Part shown: positions 24,550 through 32,940 of the stretch, one piece after another
Layout of the letters: each line of letters begins with the position of its first letter
Numbering within the stretch: position 1 is the first letter of the stretch
DNA from: Sphingomonas palustris
Lineage (GTDB): Bacteria > Pseudomonadota > Alphaproteobacteria > Sphingomonadales > Sphingomonadaceae
Direction: 5' to 3'
Length of the DNA stretch: 41,776 bases
NCBI GenBank assembly: GCA_026225215.1
Contig: JAMFSI010000121.1
Span: forward strand, 1-41,776
Made by a program: the position numbers and the translations under genes
The notes under the pieces: model-generated
Databases searched by the model: none
Told to the model about the DNA's origin: nothing
Seen by the model: the letters and a program-made list of their open reading frames with translations, nothing else

Positions 24550-25362
24550 TCAATACGTCGGCTCATCGCCCTGCAGTGTGGTGCGGCGCATCAGCCGGTC
24601 CGAATCGAGCGGGTACCAGTCAGCGCGGTGCATCGTCCCGGTATTGTCCCAGATGATGAAATCGCCTTCTTCCCACTTGTGGCGATAGACATATTCGTCC
24701 TGAGTCGCCCATTCCTGCAAGCGGCACAGCAGCATATTGCCCTCGCCCAGTTCCATGCCCTCGACATAATGGCAGGTATTGCCGAGCACCAGCGACGCGC
24801 GGCCATGCTGGTGATGCCAGACCAGCGGATGCGACTGCGAAGCCCGCATTTGCCAGCGTTCCAGTTCGGCAACGGTCGGGTTCGGCGTGATGTAGCGTTG
24901 CGAGGCTTCGAGCGCGTGGTGAACCTTGATCCCCTCGAGCTTCGCCTTTTCGTCATCGGCGAGATCGGCATAAGCGGCATAGGTGTTGGCGATCAGGGTA
25001 TCCCCACCCTCGCCCGCCGCCGCCAGCACGCGCGCGCCGAGCATGGTCGCCTTGGCCGGGATCGGATCGTTGGCGCCGTCGATGTGCCAGTAGAACGCGC
25101 CGCGCACATAATCGGCCACCGGGTTGATTTCCGGGTCCATCGAGATGTTCTGCAGCGGCTTGTCCCCGACCAGGAAAATATCGCCGATGGTGCTGGCGAA
25201 TTGCAACTGCTCCTCATCGTTGAGGTGCATGCCGCGAAATACCAGCGCGCTGCGCTCGACCATCAGCGCGCGCAGATCCTCGGCATATTTGCCGCTGAGA
25301 AAATCGCCGCGATCCATGGTCACCGTACTGCCGACCTTGGGTTTGGCGTGTTCAACTTTCAT
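24550..25362 (-). CDS. TauD/TfdA family Fe(II)/2-oxoglutarate-dependent dioxygenase
   Basis: 270 residues, typical TauD length. The iron triad is visible: H93 and D95 in FYWHIDGAN and the distal H245 in NTGTMHRADWY; the 2-oxoglutarate-binding Arg is R259 or R260 in SDRLMRRTT. Family members hydroxylate alpha-carbons of sulfonates, sulfate esters, aryloxy acids and other compounds, often releasing a leaving group. It heads the dehydratase/DUF1214-like run and would catalyse an early oxidation (inference). ATG 25362 follows GGAGAGACACC. The sulfotransferase on the other strand makes a sulfate-ester substrate imaginable but not shown. Confidence 0.9.
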   Translation of the reverse strand: MKVEHAKPKVGSTVTMDRGDFLSGKYAEDLRALMVERSALVFRGMHLNDEEQLQFASTIGDIFLVGDKPLQNISMDPEINPVADYVRGAFYWHIDGANDPIPAKATMLGARVLAAAGEGGDTLIANTYAAYADLADDEKAKLEGIKVHHALEASQRYITPNPTVAELERWQMRASQSHPLVWHHQHGRASLVLGNTCHYVEGMELGEGNMLLCRLQEWATQDEYVYRHKWEEGDFIIWDNTGTMHRADWYPLDSDRLMRRTTLQGDEPTY

Positions 25363-25441
25363 GGTGTCTCTCCGTAGAATGAATGGATCAAGCCGGCTTC
25401 CGATGAACCCTGCTCGTCACAATTCGATTAAGCCCCTCGGC

Positions 25442-25549
25442 TTTAGCGCGGGCAGCGTGATATGTGAATCACGCTGCCCGCGCTAAGTTTTTGTTGTCGC
25501 ATCGTTTAACACAAAAAACCGGTACCCACTTTTTTGCACGATGCTCTAG
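25442..25549. repeat. Dispersed palindromic element, copy 1
   Basis: A roughly 107-base element that recurs at 34202-34307 with about 90% identity by eye. It has two parts: a hairpin GCGGGCAGCGTGAT-ATGTGA-ATCACGCTGCCCGC, and a second imperfect one bounded by GCATCGT and ACGATGC around AACCGGT-ACCCACTTTTTT. It lies downstream of the AraC gene. The second part resembles palindromes widespread in alphaproteobacterial genomes. It encodes nothing and is probably a REP/MITE-like repeat moved in trans. The rest of 25363-25670 shows nothing else I can support. Confidence 0.85.
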
Positions 25550-25670
25550 CAGCTCAAAAGCGTGGTCGCCCATGCAGGCATGCGGCGTTCTATCAGCGCC
25601 GGCCCGTGTCCGCGCAGGTCGTTCCGTTCGCTCATCCCCACCATTTTCAATCTTCCAGTTGTTGCCCTGC

Positions 25671-26756
25671 TCAATCTTCCACGACTTGACCGATCGGGAC
25701 AAAGCTCGGCGTATTCATCGCTCGCAACGCGGTGGGCGACATCGCAAACCACTTGCGGCAGCACCTCGTCATCACCGCCTGCTCAGAGAAACCGAGCCTT
25801 TCCGATATCTCGGTGAAATCAAAGCCGGTTTGCTGGACATAATATAGCAGGCGGTCGCGCCGGACCTGATCCTTGATCTGCTGAAACGAGGTACCCTCGG
25901 CGGCAAGCCGGCGTGCCATCGTCCGCAAATGCAGGCCGTATGCAGCCGCGATATGCTCCTTCGTGCAATATTCCGTTCCCAGCGTATGCGTGATCATACC
26001 GCGGATGTCCGCATGCAGCGGCGGCTTATGCCGGGCAAACCGCGCCTCGATGATATCTCCAGCGATCTGATGGGCCCGGGCATTCGGGACGGCGAAGGGA
26101 CGCGACAAGTCATGCTCACTATAAACGACGGCGTCGGCATCCCGCCCAAAGCGGACCTCGCACCCGAAATATTTGCGATAGGTCTTGAGCGCGGAAATCG
26201 GCTGATGACGAAATAACACGCACCGCGCTCGGGCCTGTCCCTCGGTCAATTCAATCGTCCCAAGATTGCCGACCAACAGCATGTATTCCATCACCTGGCT
26301 TTTTTGCGGCAAGCCTTCGAGCAATATGTCATGCCCGACCACGGTATTCTGTCCCGACATCGACGGTTTACGCCAGATCCAGGCGGCCAGGCTGTGCGCA
26401 TAACTGTGTCCGCAGACGAAGTTCAATGCTTCATCCAGATTGCGGGCGGTGCGCATGCCATCGCCAAGCGGGCCGGTAAAGGCGGTCTTCGCCTGACAGG
26501 CGGCCAGCCTCATGCCAAAGTCAGGACAGCCCAGTTTTGCGGCCGCCAGCTCAAGGAGCGATACGAACTGGCGATAAGTCGCGCGGATATGACCTTGCGC
26601 CGGATCGACAGGGATGATCCCCGTGGCCAACAACAAAGCCTCGGCATCACCGCCCAATTCGCCGACAAGGACGCTGAATTTACGCAGCATGTGGCCGTGA
26701 ATGGCTTCAAATTCCCGCTTTTCGGCAGGAGGCGGAGTGGCGTATTGATAGGGCAT
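25671..26756 (-). CDS. AraC family transcriptional regulator (arabinose-binding-domain type)
   Basis: 361 residues. The N-terminal ~200 residues match the Arabinose_bd-type effector domain found in OruR/ArgR-like AraC regulators (LLELAAAKLGCPDFGMRLAA, then FTGPLGDGMRTARNLDEALN). The last ~85 residues hold the double helix-turn-helix, with the first HTH at KEHIAAAYGLHLRTMARRLA and the second at DFTEISERLGFSEQAVMTRC. Start: ATG 26756 preferred; a TTG at 26813 would add 19 residues. It lies upstream of, and on the same strand as, the dioxygenase/dehydratase operon and diverges from the SDR gene, so it is the likely regulator of one or both. Effector unknown. Confidence 0.88.
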   Translation of the reverse strand: MPYQYATPPPAEKREFEAIHGHMLRKFSVLVGELGGDAEALLLATGIIPVDPAQGHIRATYRQFVSLLELAAAKLGCPDFGMRLAACQAKTAFTGPLGDGMRTARNLDEALNFVCGHSYAHSLAAWIWRKPSMSGQNTVVGHDILLEGLPQKSQVMEYMLLVGNLGTIELTEGQARARCVLFRHQPISALKTYRKYFGCEVRFGRDADAVVYSEHDLSRPFAVPNARAHQIAGDIIEARFARHKPPLHADIRGMITHTLGTEYCTKEHIAAAYGLHLRTMARRLAAEGTSFQQIKDQVRRDRLLYYVQQTGFDFTEISERLGFSEQAVMTRCCRKWFAMSPTALRAMNTPSFVPIGQVVED

Positions 26757-27017
26757 CTCTGGTCCCGAAAATTGTTCGACTGAAAATTGCGTCGACTGTG
26801 CTGTCGGTGGCAAGTTCGTCTACGTCCTATGTTCCTCTGCCCATCCCGAATGATCAAGCGAGAATCCAGCCGCTGATCGATAATACCAGAACATTGGCGA
26901 TAGATGGGTAGCGATTGCTGGCCGTGGTGGCACTGGCTCACAGTCTGCCAAGGGTGGCCCTGTGAACATTTGCATAATCCGGCGAATAATTGGCGGTGAA
27001 TTTGGGAAGGCGATAAA
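26757..27017. promoter_or_regulatory. Divergent intergenic region between araC-type regulator and SDR
   Basis: About 260 bases hold the start regions of both genes. A ribosome site GGGAAGG precedes the SDR ATG. A pair of similar words, GGTGGCACTGGC and GGTGGCCCTG, lies near 26928-26962 and could be direct-repeat half sites for the AraC-type regulator, but the match is too loose to call an operator. No small ORF or RNA gene is apparent. Confidence 0.35.
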
Positions 27018-27938
27018 ATGACCGAGCGACGATTCGACGGACGCGTGGTGGTGATTACCGGCGCGGGGAGAGGCCTTGGCCGTGCTTATGCCGAGTTGCT
27101 CGGCGCGCGAGGCGCCAAAGTCGTAGTCAATGATATCGGCGCGGCGCTGGCGGGCGGAGGCAGCGATGCCGGTCCGGCGCAGGACGTAGTGGATGCGATC
27201 AAAGCAGCCGGTGGCGACGCGGTGGCCAACACCGATTCGGTGGCGACCGAGGCCGGCGGCAAGGCGATCATCGAGGCGGCGCTCGACAGCTTCGGGCGGA
27301 TCGATGGGCTGATCCACAATGCCGGCAATGTCCGCTACGGTGCGCTGGACGAAATTTCCTATGGCGATTTCCGCGCGGTAATCGATGTTCATCTGCTCGG
27401 CGCCTTCCATGTCGTCCGCCCCGCCTTCCCGCGGATGAAGCAGGCTGGCTATGGCCGCGTCGTGCTGACCGGCTCGATTGGCGGTCTCTACAGCACGCAT
27501 CATGTGGTCAATTACGCTATGTCCAAATCCGGCATGATCGGGCTCAACAACATCATCGCGATCGAAGGCGCCGCATTCGGGGTTAAATCGAACATCATCC
27601 TGCCCGGCGCGGTCACCCGCATGGCCGATGGCCTCGATATCTCGCAATATCCGCCGATGGGGACCGATCTCGTCGCCCCGGTCGTGGGCTGGCTGACGCA
27701 TGAAAGCTGCTCGGTGAGCGGCGAATTGCTGATCTCGATGGGCGGCCGTATCGCCCGCGCCTTCATCGCCGAGACCGAAGGCCTTTACCGTCCGTCATGG
27801 ACCATCGACGAAGTCGGCGACAATATCGACGCCATCCGCGACCCTTGGCGGCAGTGGACGCTGCATCCGGTCGAAGGCGCCGGTGGTTATTTCGAGCATA
27901 TGACCAAGAGCTTCGAAATGGTGGCGCGCGGAAGCTGA
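27018..27938 (+). CDS. Short-chain dehydrogenase, 3-hydroxyacyl-CoA dehydrogenase (HSD17B4-like) type
   Basis: 306 residues. Cofactor loop TGAGRGLG (14-21), HNAG (100-103, normally NNAG), catalytic S153 with Y166-x-x-x-K170 in YAMSK. The N-terminal GRVVVITGAGRGLGRAYAEL and the insertion DIGAALAGGGSDAGPAQDVV are typical of the SDR domain of peroxisomal multifunctional enzyme type 2 and its bacterial relatives, which oxidise (3R)-hydroxyacyl-CoA. The longer C-terminal tail (residues ~255-306) is also seen in that group. Together with the dehydratases on the other strand it fits a beta-oxidation-like pathway (inference). A perfect 14-bp-stem hairpin follows the stop. Confidence 0.9.
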   Translation: MTERRFDGRVVVITGAGRGLGRAYAELLGARGAKVVVNDIGAALAGGGSDAGPAQDVVDAIKAAGGDAVANTDSVATEAGGKAIIEAALDSFGRIDGLIHNAGNVRYGALDEISYGDFRAVIDVHLLGAFHVVRPAFPRMKQAGYGRVVLTGSIGGLYSTHHVVNYAMSKSGMIGLNNIIAIEGAAFGVKSNIILPGAVTRMADGLDISQYPPMGTDLVAPVVGWLTHESCSVSGELLISMGGRIARAFIAETEGLYRPSWTIDEVGDNIDAIRDPWRQWTLHPVEGAGGYFEHMTKSFEMVARGS

Positions 27939-27950
27939 TTACTGAAGTAT

Positions 27951-27983
27951 GACGCGATGCGATCCCTGCGATCGCATCGCGTC
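27951..27983 (+). terminator. Perfect 14-bp hairpin after the SDR gene
   Basis: GACGCGATGCGATC at 27951-27964 and GATCGCATCGCGTC at 27970-27983 form a perfect 14-bp stem with a five-base loop, starting 12 bases after the stop. No T tract follows, so it may be a stem-loop that stabilises the mRNA end, or the boundary of an insertion: what comes next is a truncated gene remnant. Confidence 0.6.
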
Positions 27984-28227
27984 ACGGCTCACCTCTATCA
28001 GGCAGGGCAAGTGCTCGAAGATCCGCAAGTCATCGCGCGCGCCTCCGTCGTCACTTGCGGAGACGTCCGTGCCCGCCAACCCGGCACGGATCACCAGCGG
28101 CGGCTTGACGAGCGGAACTGCGCTGGACGCCCCCGGATCGATCGGCGAAGATACCGGGAGCATGTTGGCTCATGCCGGATTTTCAGCCGCCGAGATCGCT
28201 GCATTCGGCGAGACCGGCCTGATCTGA
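27984..28227 (+). pseudogene. 3' remnant of a CaiB/BaiF (family III) CoA-transferase gene
   Basis: Two adjacent reading frames together give the C-terminus of this family. Frame 3 reads AHLYQAGQVLEDPQVIARAS, the standard 'V..DPQV.AR' block. From about 28060 frame 1 reads NPARITSGGLTSG, then GSIGEDTGSMLAHAGFSAAE ending in FGETGLI and a stop at 28225-28227, matching the usual 'G..N..VL.ELG.S..EI..L...G.I' ending. So at least one frameshift exists and the N-terminal ~300 residues are gone. It is a decayed copy of an enzyme that would have activated an acid as its CoA thioester, matching the neighbouring dehydrogenase and dehydratases. Confidence 0.78.
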
Positions 28228-28267
28228 TCAGCGAAAACACTTGAACGATAAAGTTGGGAGACTGAAT

Positions 28268-29422
28268 ATGCCGCAGCCGCTGGAACTGGACGCGCTTGTC
28301 GAGGCTGCGCAAAAGCGCACCGGCTTGACCCGCTTCGATGCCGAGACCTTTCGCGAAGCGCTGACCATCTTCCTGACCGACTTCAACAAGCTGCCGCTGC
28401 CGGAGCACGGCGTCGAAGGCACGCGCGAGGTGATCATCGCCGCGCTCGCCAATCGGCTGAAGGTGACCGCATACCTCGAGGCGCGACCGGAACTGCTCGA
28501 ACGCCCGATCACCCGGCCGGTCTTCGTCTTCGGCATCCCGCGCACCGGGACGACGCTGCTCAACAATCTGCTCGCCGCCGACCCCCATCGCCGCTCACCG
28601 CTCAGCTGGGAAATCGACAATCCGGTTCCGCCGACGACCAGCGCGACGCTGTACAACGACCCTCGCGCCCTGGCGCAACTCGCCGCCGAAAAGACGCTAC
28701 TGACGGAGCGGCCCGACGTGGGGAAATACTACCGCTTCTCGGCGATTTACCCGAACGAATGCCTGTTCTTCATGGGCCAGGACTTCAAGAACGTGAATTG
28801 GGAATCGCGCGGTAAACTGCCGAATTACCGCGATTATCTGTTCGGCGAGGTCGATATGGCCCCAGCCTATGCCTATCACAAGCGCTACCTGCAGCTATTG
28901 CAATCCGAAGCGCCCGGCGTCTGGAACCTGAAGATGCCGTCGCATTCGCTCTATCTGGATACGCTGCTCAAGGTCTATCCCGATGCCCGGCTGATCTGGT
29001 CGCATCGCGATCCGCTGACCGCCACCGGATCGTTCTGCAGCCTGATCGACAATGGCGGCCAGATGTCGATCGGCTGGTCGGACCCCGCATGGATCGGCGA
29101 AAACATGCCGTGGCAGGCGGTCCAGCATGTCGAGCGCATCATGGACTTCCGCGATCGCCACGGCGAGGATCGCGTCATCGATTCGCACTATGCCGATGTG
29201 ATCCGCGATCCGATCGGCTCGATGCGCCAACTCTACGCCGCGCTCGGCGACGAATACACGCCCGAGGCCGAGGCCGGGATGCGCGCGTGGCTGGCCGATA
29301 ACCCACAAGGCAAATTCGGCCGCCACACTTACAAGCTCGACGCTTATGGCCTGACACCAGAGGGACTGCGCCCGCGCTTCGAGCGCTATCTGTCCCGCTA
29401 TGATGTCGAGCCCGAGGGCTGA
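28268..29422 (+). CDS. Sulfotransferase family protein
   Basis: 384 residues. The 5'-phosphosulfate (PSB) loop of PAPS-dependent sulfotransferases is seen at 87-97 (VFGIPRTGTTL). The 3'-phosphate-binding part fits LIWSHRDPLTATGSFCSLID (about 238-257). The family includes Stf0/Sulfotransfer_3-type enzymes that sulfate lipids, sugars or sterols; bacterial members in catabolic clusters are also common and often unassigned. GGGAG lies seven bases before ATG 28268, which decides the start. Acceptor unknown. It sits between two gene remnants and may have been moved in or left after loss of its partners. Confidence 0.88.
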   Translation: MPQPLELDALVEAAQKRTGLTRFDAETFREALTIFLTDFNKLPLPEHGVEGTREVIIAALANRLKVTAYLEARPELLERPITRPVFVFGIPRTGTTLLNNLLAADPHRRSPLSWEIDNPVPPTTSATLYNDPRALAQLAAEKTLLTERPDVGKYYRFSAIYPNECLFFMGQDFKNVNWESRGKLPNYRDYLFGEVDMAPAYAYHKRYLQLLQSEAPGVWNLKMPSHSLYLDTLLKVYPDARLIWSHRDPLTATGSFCSLIDNGGQMSIGWSDPAWIGENMPWQAVQHVERIMDFRDRHGEDRVIDSHYADVIRDPIGSMRQLYAALGDEYTPEAEAGMRAWLADNPQGKFGRHTYKLDAYGLTPEGLRPRFERYLSRYDVEPEG

Positions 29423-29439
29423 TCGGGGAACGAAAAGCC

Positions 29440-29598
29440 ATGCGCCTGCGGAGCACCTCGAACGGCCGGGCGGTGGAAGTCGTCCACTTTCTGGCCAGTC
29501 ATTCAACCGAATCCTTCGCGCTGTCTGAAATTGCCGCAAGGCTCAAGCTTAGCCAAGTCGGGCGAACGATCCACTTCAAAACCAGCCGCGCCACTTGA
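29440..29598 (+). pseudogene. Truncated IclR family regulator (N-terminal HTH only)
   Basis: From ATG 29440 the frame reads RAVEVVHFLASHSTESFALS, then EIAARLKLS, the beginning of an IclR winged HTH ('RA..VL..LA.HP...F.LSEIAR.LGLS..T'). After about residue 39 the similarity stops, and the frame runs into the antisense end of corA, ending at TGA 29596-29598. The rest of the regulator is missing, so this is a 5' fragment cut at about 29553. The corA stop lies at 29576, so the breakpoint is just outside corA and marks the edge of the accessory region. Confidence 0.72.
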
Positions 29599-30532
29599 AC
29601 CAGGCGAGCGGCAGTATGGCACTGAGCGCGATCACGGCCAGTCCGTATGGGTAGCCCCATGTCCAATTATACTCGGGCATATATTTGAAATTCATGCCGT
29701 AGATACCCGCGAGCAAGGTCGGCGGAATTCCGACGATCGAGACGATGGTCAGAATTTTGAAAACATCGTTCTGGGCGATGCCGATAAGACCGACCATCGC
29801 ATCGAGCAGAAACTGAATTTTGTCGGAAAGATGGACCTCATATTCATCCAGCGAGGCGACATCGCGCTGAATGCTCGACAATCTGACTTCCAGCCCGTGC
29901 TCGTGCCAGTCCCGCGTTCGTTCCGCTATAAAATCGACCACGCGGCCGATCCCCAACAGCACATCGCGGGTTTCGGATATACCGTCGGCCAAACGGCCAA
30001 CATGCTGCAGCTTTGCGCGAATTTCGTGGTTGGAGCGTATCGCCTGCCGGCCCTGATGCTCCGGTACATGAAACGTGTCCGTCGACAGGTTGCGCAGATC
30101 GGCTGCGGCCTTTTCCAGACTATCGGCCAGGCGATCGACGATGGCATCACAAAGATCGACAAAAATCAGCCAGGGCGCCGGCAGCGGCAGGGAGGCATCT
30201 GCAAGATTTTGGGTAATCGCAGCAAAAGCCTCCAATCGCGCAAAGCGAAGGGTGACGAGGTGATCGCGCGACAGCAGAAAGCCGATGGGCGCGGACTGAA
30301 CCGGCTCGTTATCGCGGTGCGTGAACATCGGCATGCTCACCGACAACACGCCATCACGCTCGCGAAGCCGGCTGGAGCTCTCGATCTCGCTGAGAGTGTC
30401 GCGGGTGGGCAGTTTCATGCCCGTCAACGCTTCGGCTTTTTGAATCTCCGCCTCGTTGGGATCGCAGAGATCGATCCATAGCGATGAAAATTTCTCGCTC
30501 GAAGCGTTCCAGCAGGGATATTGGGTCAGCAT
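29576..30532 (-). CDS. corA: CorA-type magnesium/divalent cation transporter
   Basis: 318 residues, full CorA length. A large cytoplasmic N-terminal domain is followed by two C-terminal membrane helices. The signature GMN is in AGIYGMNFKYMPE (about residue 277), before a periplasmic loop and the last helix. The long helix and its SLDEYEVHLSDKIQFLLDAM stretch are typical. The end is WFKWRGWF, with basic residues facing the cytoplasm. It forms a pentameric Mg2+ channel gated by Mg2+ bound to the cytoplasmic domain. No ribosome site is obvious at ATG 30532. Its 3' end overlaps the truncated iclR fragment on the other strand. Confidence 0.95.
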   Translation of the reverse strand: MLTQYPCWNASSEKFSSLWIDLCDPNEAEIQKAEALTGMKLPTRDTLSEIESSSRLRERDGVLSVSMPMFTHRDNEPVQSAPIGFLLSRDHLVTLRFARLEAFAAITQNLADASLPLPAPWLIFVDLCDAIVDRLADSLEKAAADLRNLSTDTFHVPEHQGRQAIRSNHEIRAKLQHVGRLADGISETRDVLLGIGRVVDFIAERTRDWHEHGLEVRLSSIQRDVASLDEYEVHLSDKIQFLLDAMVGLIGIAQNDVFKILTIVSIVGIPPTLLAGIYGMNFKYMPEYNWTWGYPYGLAVIALSAILPLAWFKWRGWF

Positions 30533-30604
30533 CGGGCGGCTTTGCCACAGCGGGCGAAGCCCGTCATCTCAATCGTCCGGCAAGCCATGCCACGCTCGGC
30601 AAGG

Positions 30605-31480
30605 TCAATATTGCAACGCCTCGAAGCTCAGGCCGCGCTCACTCTTCCGCACCCGCCCCGCATGGGGAAAGGGCAGATGCGCGGGGATGATCAGCATCTC
30701 CCGTTCGAGGCTGTAACGGACGAGACGCCGCCGCGTCTCGACCACCGCATCCCAATCGTCATGATCCCCGAAAGCGATCGAATGATCGATCAACTGCAAC
30801 GGGTGATGGAAGGCGTCGCCGGAGAACATCGCTTCTTCACCCTCGGAACGCAGACGCAACATGCAGTGGCCGTCGGTATGGCCGCGCCCCGGCTCGATGC
30901 AGAGGCTCGGCGTCACGCGATGATTGTCGAGCACCAGATCGGCAAGCCCGGCCTGTACCACAGGCGCGATCGAACGCTCGTAGACGCCGTCATTATACGG
31001 CACCTGCCGGAAGTCGCCGGCCTTGTCGGGATGCCAGCGCTGATATTCGCGCTGCACGAAAAGATAGCGCGCGTTGGGGAAAGTCGGCACCCAGCTCCCG
31101 TCACGCAGCATGGTATTCCAGCCGCAATGGTCGTGGTGCATATGCGTGCAAACGACATAATCGACATCTTCGACCCGAACACCGGTGGCTTCGAAGCGTT
31201 CGAGGAAAGGAATGTCGAGCATATCGAACATCGGCATCATATGGGGCCGGCCATTGCCATTGCAGGGATCGATGACGACCACCTTACCGTCGATGCGCAA
31301 AATCCAGGTTCTGAAGTTCAGGCTCCAGCTATCGCCATCCTGGAGGAAATGCGGCTCCAGCCACCAGCGGTTCGCGGCGACAAGCTCAGGTTTGGCGCCC
31401 AGCGAGGCGATCGGCCTGCCGGTCAATTCCAGTTCGAGCGCAGAATTGATTTCCGCCTTGCCCACGCCGAACATTGCCAT
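30605..31480 (-). CDS. Metallo-beta-lactamase-fold hydrolase
   Basis: 291 residues. The zinc motif H113-M-H115-H116-D117-H118 is seen in VVCTHMHHDHCGW; further ligands fit H in EPGRGHTDGH, D in FSGDAFHHP and H in IPAHLPFPHAG. This arrangement is that of lactonases, glyoxalase-II-like and related MBL hydrolases; the 'D..VV.TH.H.DH.GWN' start and 'PGHT.GH' resemble the quorum-quenching lactonase branch, but the substrate cannot be decided here. GAGG six bases before ATG 31480 sets the start; a second ATG six bases further in is also possible. It lies between corA and the DUF1178 gene, same strand. Confidence 0.9.
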   Translation of the reverse strand: MAMFGVGKAEINSALELELTGRPIASLGAKPELVAANRWWLEPHFLQDGDSWSLNFRTWILRIDGKVVVIDPCNGNGRPHMMPMFDMLDIPFLERFEATGVRVEDVDYVVCTHMHHDHCGWNTMLRDGSWVPTFPNARYLFVQREYQRWHPDKAGDFRQVPYNDGVYERSIAPVVQAGLADLVLDNHRVTPSLCIEPGRGHTDGHCMLRLRSEGEEAMFSGDAFHHPLQLIDHSIAFGDHDDWDAVVETRRRLVRYSLEREMLIIPAHLPFPHAGRVRKSERGLSFEALQY

Positions 31481-31523
31481 CCTGCACCTCTTGTCTTTTA
31501 TCGACGGCAATAGGCCCTTGGCT

Positions 31524-32048
31524 TCAATTCACATGGCCCGGCGGGGCGAGTGGGAACAGGATCGGGGCGATCTCGATGCCCTCCTCGACCAGCTCCTGCG
31601 CTTCCTGCAGCGTGGCCTGACCGTGGATCGGGGCATGATCCTTGTCGCCATAATGCATCGCCCGGGCATCATCGGCGAATTTATCGCCGACCCAATGCGA
31701 TGCCTTGAGCGCCTCGGCCTGCATCCGCGCCAGGACGTGCATCATCGCCGCTGCCTCTGGCGGCAGCGCCGCTGTCGTCGCGCCGGCGGTGGGTGGCTTC
31801 GCTTTCGGCACAATCGCGGGCGCCTGAGCCGCTACGGGCGCGATTTTCTCCGCCAGCGCCGGAACCGTGATCTGGTTGCCCTTGCGCGCCAGATGCGGCG
31901 CCATCGGCGCTTTCAGCACATCGACGGAATCGCATTGCGGACAGTTGACCAATCCGCGCTCCTGCTGGCGCGTAAAATCATCCGACGAGCCGAACCAGCC
32001 TTCGAAACGATGGCCGCCCTCGCGGCATTCCAGGTCAAATACGATCAT
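31524..32048 (-). CDS. DUF1178 family protein
   Basis: 174 residues. The N-terminus MIVFDLECREGGHRFEGWFG and the CxxC at C36-C39 (NCPQCDS) form a zinc-ribbon-like head, and the C-terminal half ends with the family's EEGIEIAPILFPL. The middle is a low-complexity Ala/Pro linker (APVAAQAPAIVPKAKPPTAG). The family is universal in alphaproteobacteria, with no proven function. Its start overlaps the upstream nitrilase-like gene by 14 bases, so the two are translationally coupled; the order grxC, nitrilase-like, DUF1178 is the usual one in this group. Confidence 0.93.
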   Translation of the reverse strand: MIVFDLECREGGHRFEGWFGSSDDFTRQQERGLVNCPQCDSVDVLKAPMAPHLARKGNQITVPALAEKIAPVAAQAPAIVPKAKPPTAGATTAALPPEAAAMMHVLARMQAEALKASHWVGDKFADDARAMHYGDKDHAPIHGQATLQEAQELVEEGIEIAPILFPLAPPGHVN

Positions 32049-32940
32049 GATCTGAACGATCTAGGAATTTCGCGGCGGTTGGCAAGGGCCGCTTGTTGGC
32101 GAGGCTGGGGAGTTGCCGACGCACGTCGCTGATTTTCTGCGCGTCCACTTCGCAAAATCCGACGAAACCAGCCGGGGTAGTCCTTTGGCCTTCCCCCATA
32201 TCCAGCAGCACTTCGCCCCAGGGATCCACCACCAGGCTATGGCCATAGGTGCTCCGCCCGTCCTCGTGCTTGCCCGCTTGCGCTGCGGCGACGACATAAG
32301 CGCTGGCCTCGATGGCGCGCGCGCGTTGCAGTACATGCCAATGCGCCGCGCCGGTCGGTACGGTAAAGGCGGCGGGGATCGCGATGACATCGCAGCCGGC
32401 CTGACCCAGCGCCTCGAACAGCGCCGGGAAGCGCAGGTCGTAGCAGATCGTCAGACCCAATTTACCCACTGGCGTCGCTACCGTTACGACCGCCTCGCCG
32501 GCCTCATAAGCCGAGGATTCGCGCCAGCTCTCGCCCGAAGCGAGGTCGACATCGAACATATGAATCTTGTCGTAGCGCGCCGCGATCTGGCCATCGCCAT
32601 CGATCACGAAAGCTCGATTGGCCCAGCGCCCGCCCGCTTGCGCATCATCGCGGACCACGGCCAGCGAGCCGATCGCCACCCAAACCCCGGTACGCGCCGC
32701 TGCCTCGCGCACCGCGGCCAACACCGGATCGGCATCCTCGGTGACGATATGCGGCGTCGCGCGCGTGCGATTGCGATCGATCAATCCCGACATTTCAGGG
32801 GTGAACAGCATCACCGCGCCGCCCGCCCTGGCTTCGTCGATCGCCGCCACCAGAGCACGCGCATTGGCCTGAGGATCGATCCCCGAGGTCATCTGGAGCA
32901 CGGCGATACGCACGCTGCCGCGCCCTGGGTCGTTCACCAT
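32035..32940 (-). CDS. Carbon-nitrogen hydrolase (Nit1/NitFhit branch)
   Basis: 301 residues. The nitrilase triad is complete: E49 in LFTPEMSG, K125 in ARYDKIHMFDV, C166 in LTICYDLRFPALFE. The DVDL...WRES block between K and C is that of Nit1-like proteins, which hydrolyse deaminated glutathione, a by-product made by transaminases. That role is known for eukaryotic Nit1 and E. coli YbeM and is inferred here; the operon with glutaredoxin supports a thiol link. The start ATG overlaps the grxC stop by one base (TAATG), and its end overlaps the DUF1178 gene. Confidence 0.92.
   Translation of the reverse strand: MVNDPGRGSVRIAVLQMTSGIDPQANARALVAAIDEARAGGAVMLFTPEMSGLIDRNRTRATPHIVTEDADPVLAAVREAAARTGVWVAIGSLAVVRDDAQAGGRWANRAFVIDGDGQIAARYDKIHMFDVDLASGESWRESSAYEAGEAVVTVATPVGKLGLTICYDLRFPALFEALGQAGCDVIAIPAAFTVPTGAAHWHVLQRARAIEASAYVVAAAQAGKHEDGRSTYGHSLVVDPWGEVLLDMGEGQRTTPAGFVGFCEVDAQKISDVRRQLPSLANKRPLPTAAKFLDRSDHDRI

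Noticed and set aside
25546..25644. Short minus-strand ORF starting MSERNDLRGHG between the repeat and araC
   Set aside because: It ends inside the repeat boundary and has no clear ribosome site or family; perhaps a remnant, not supportable.
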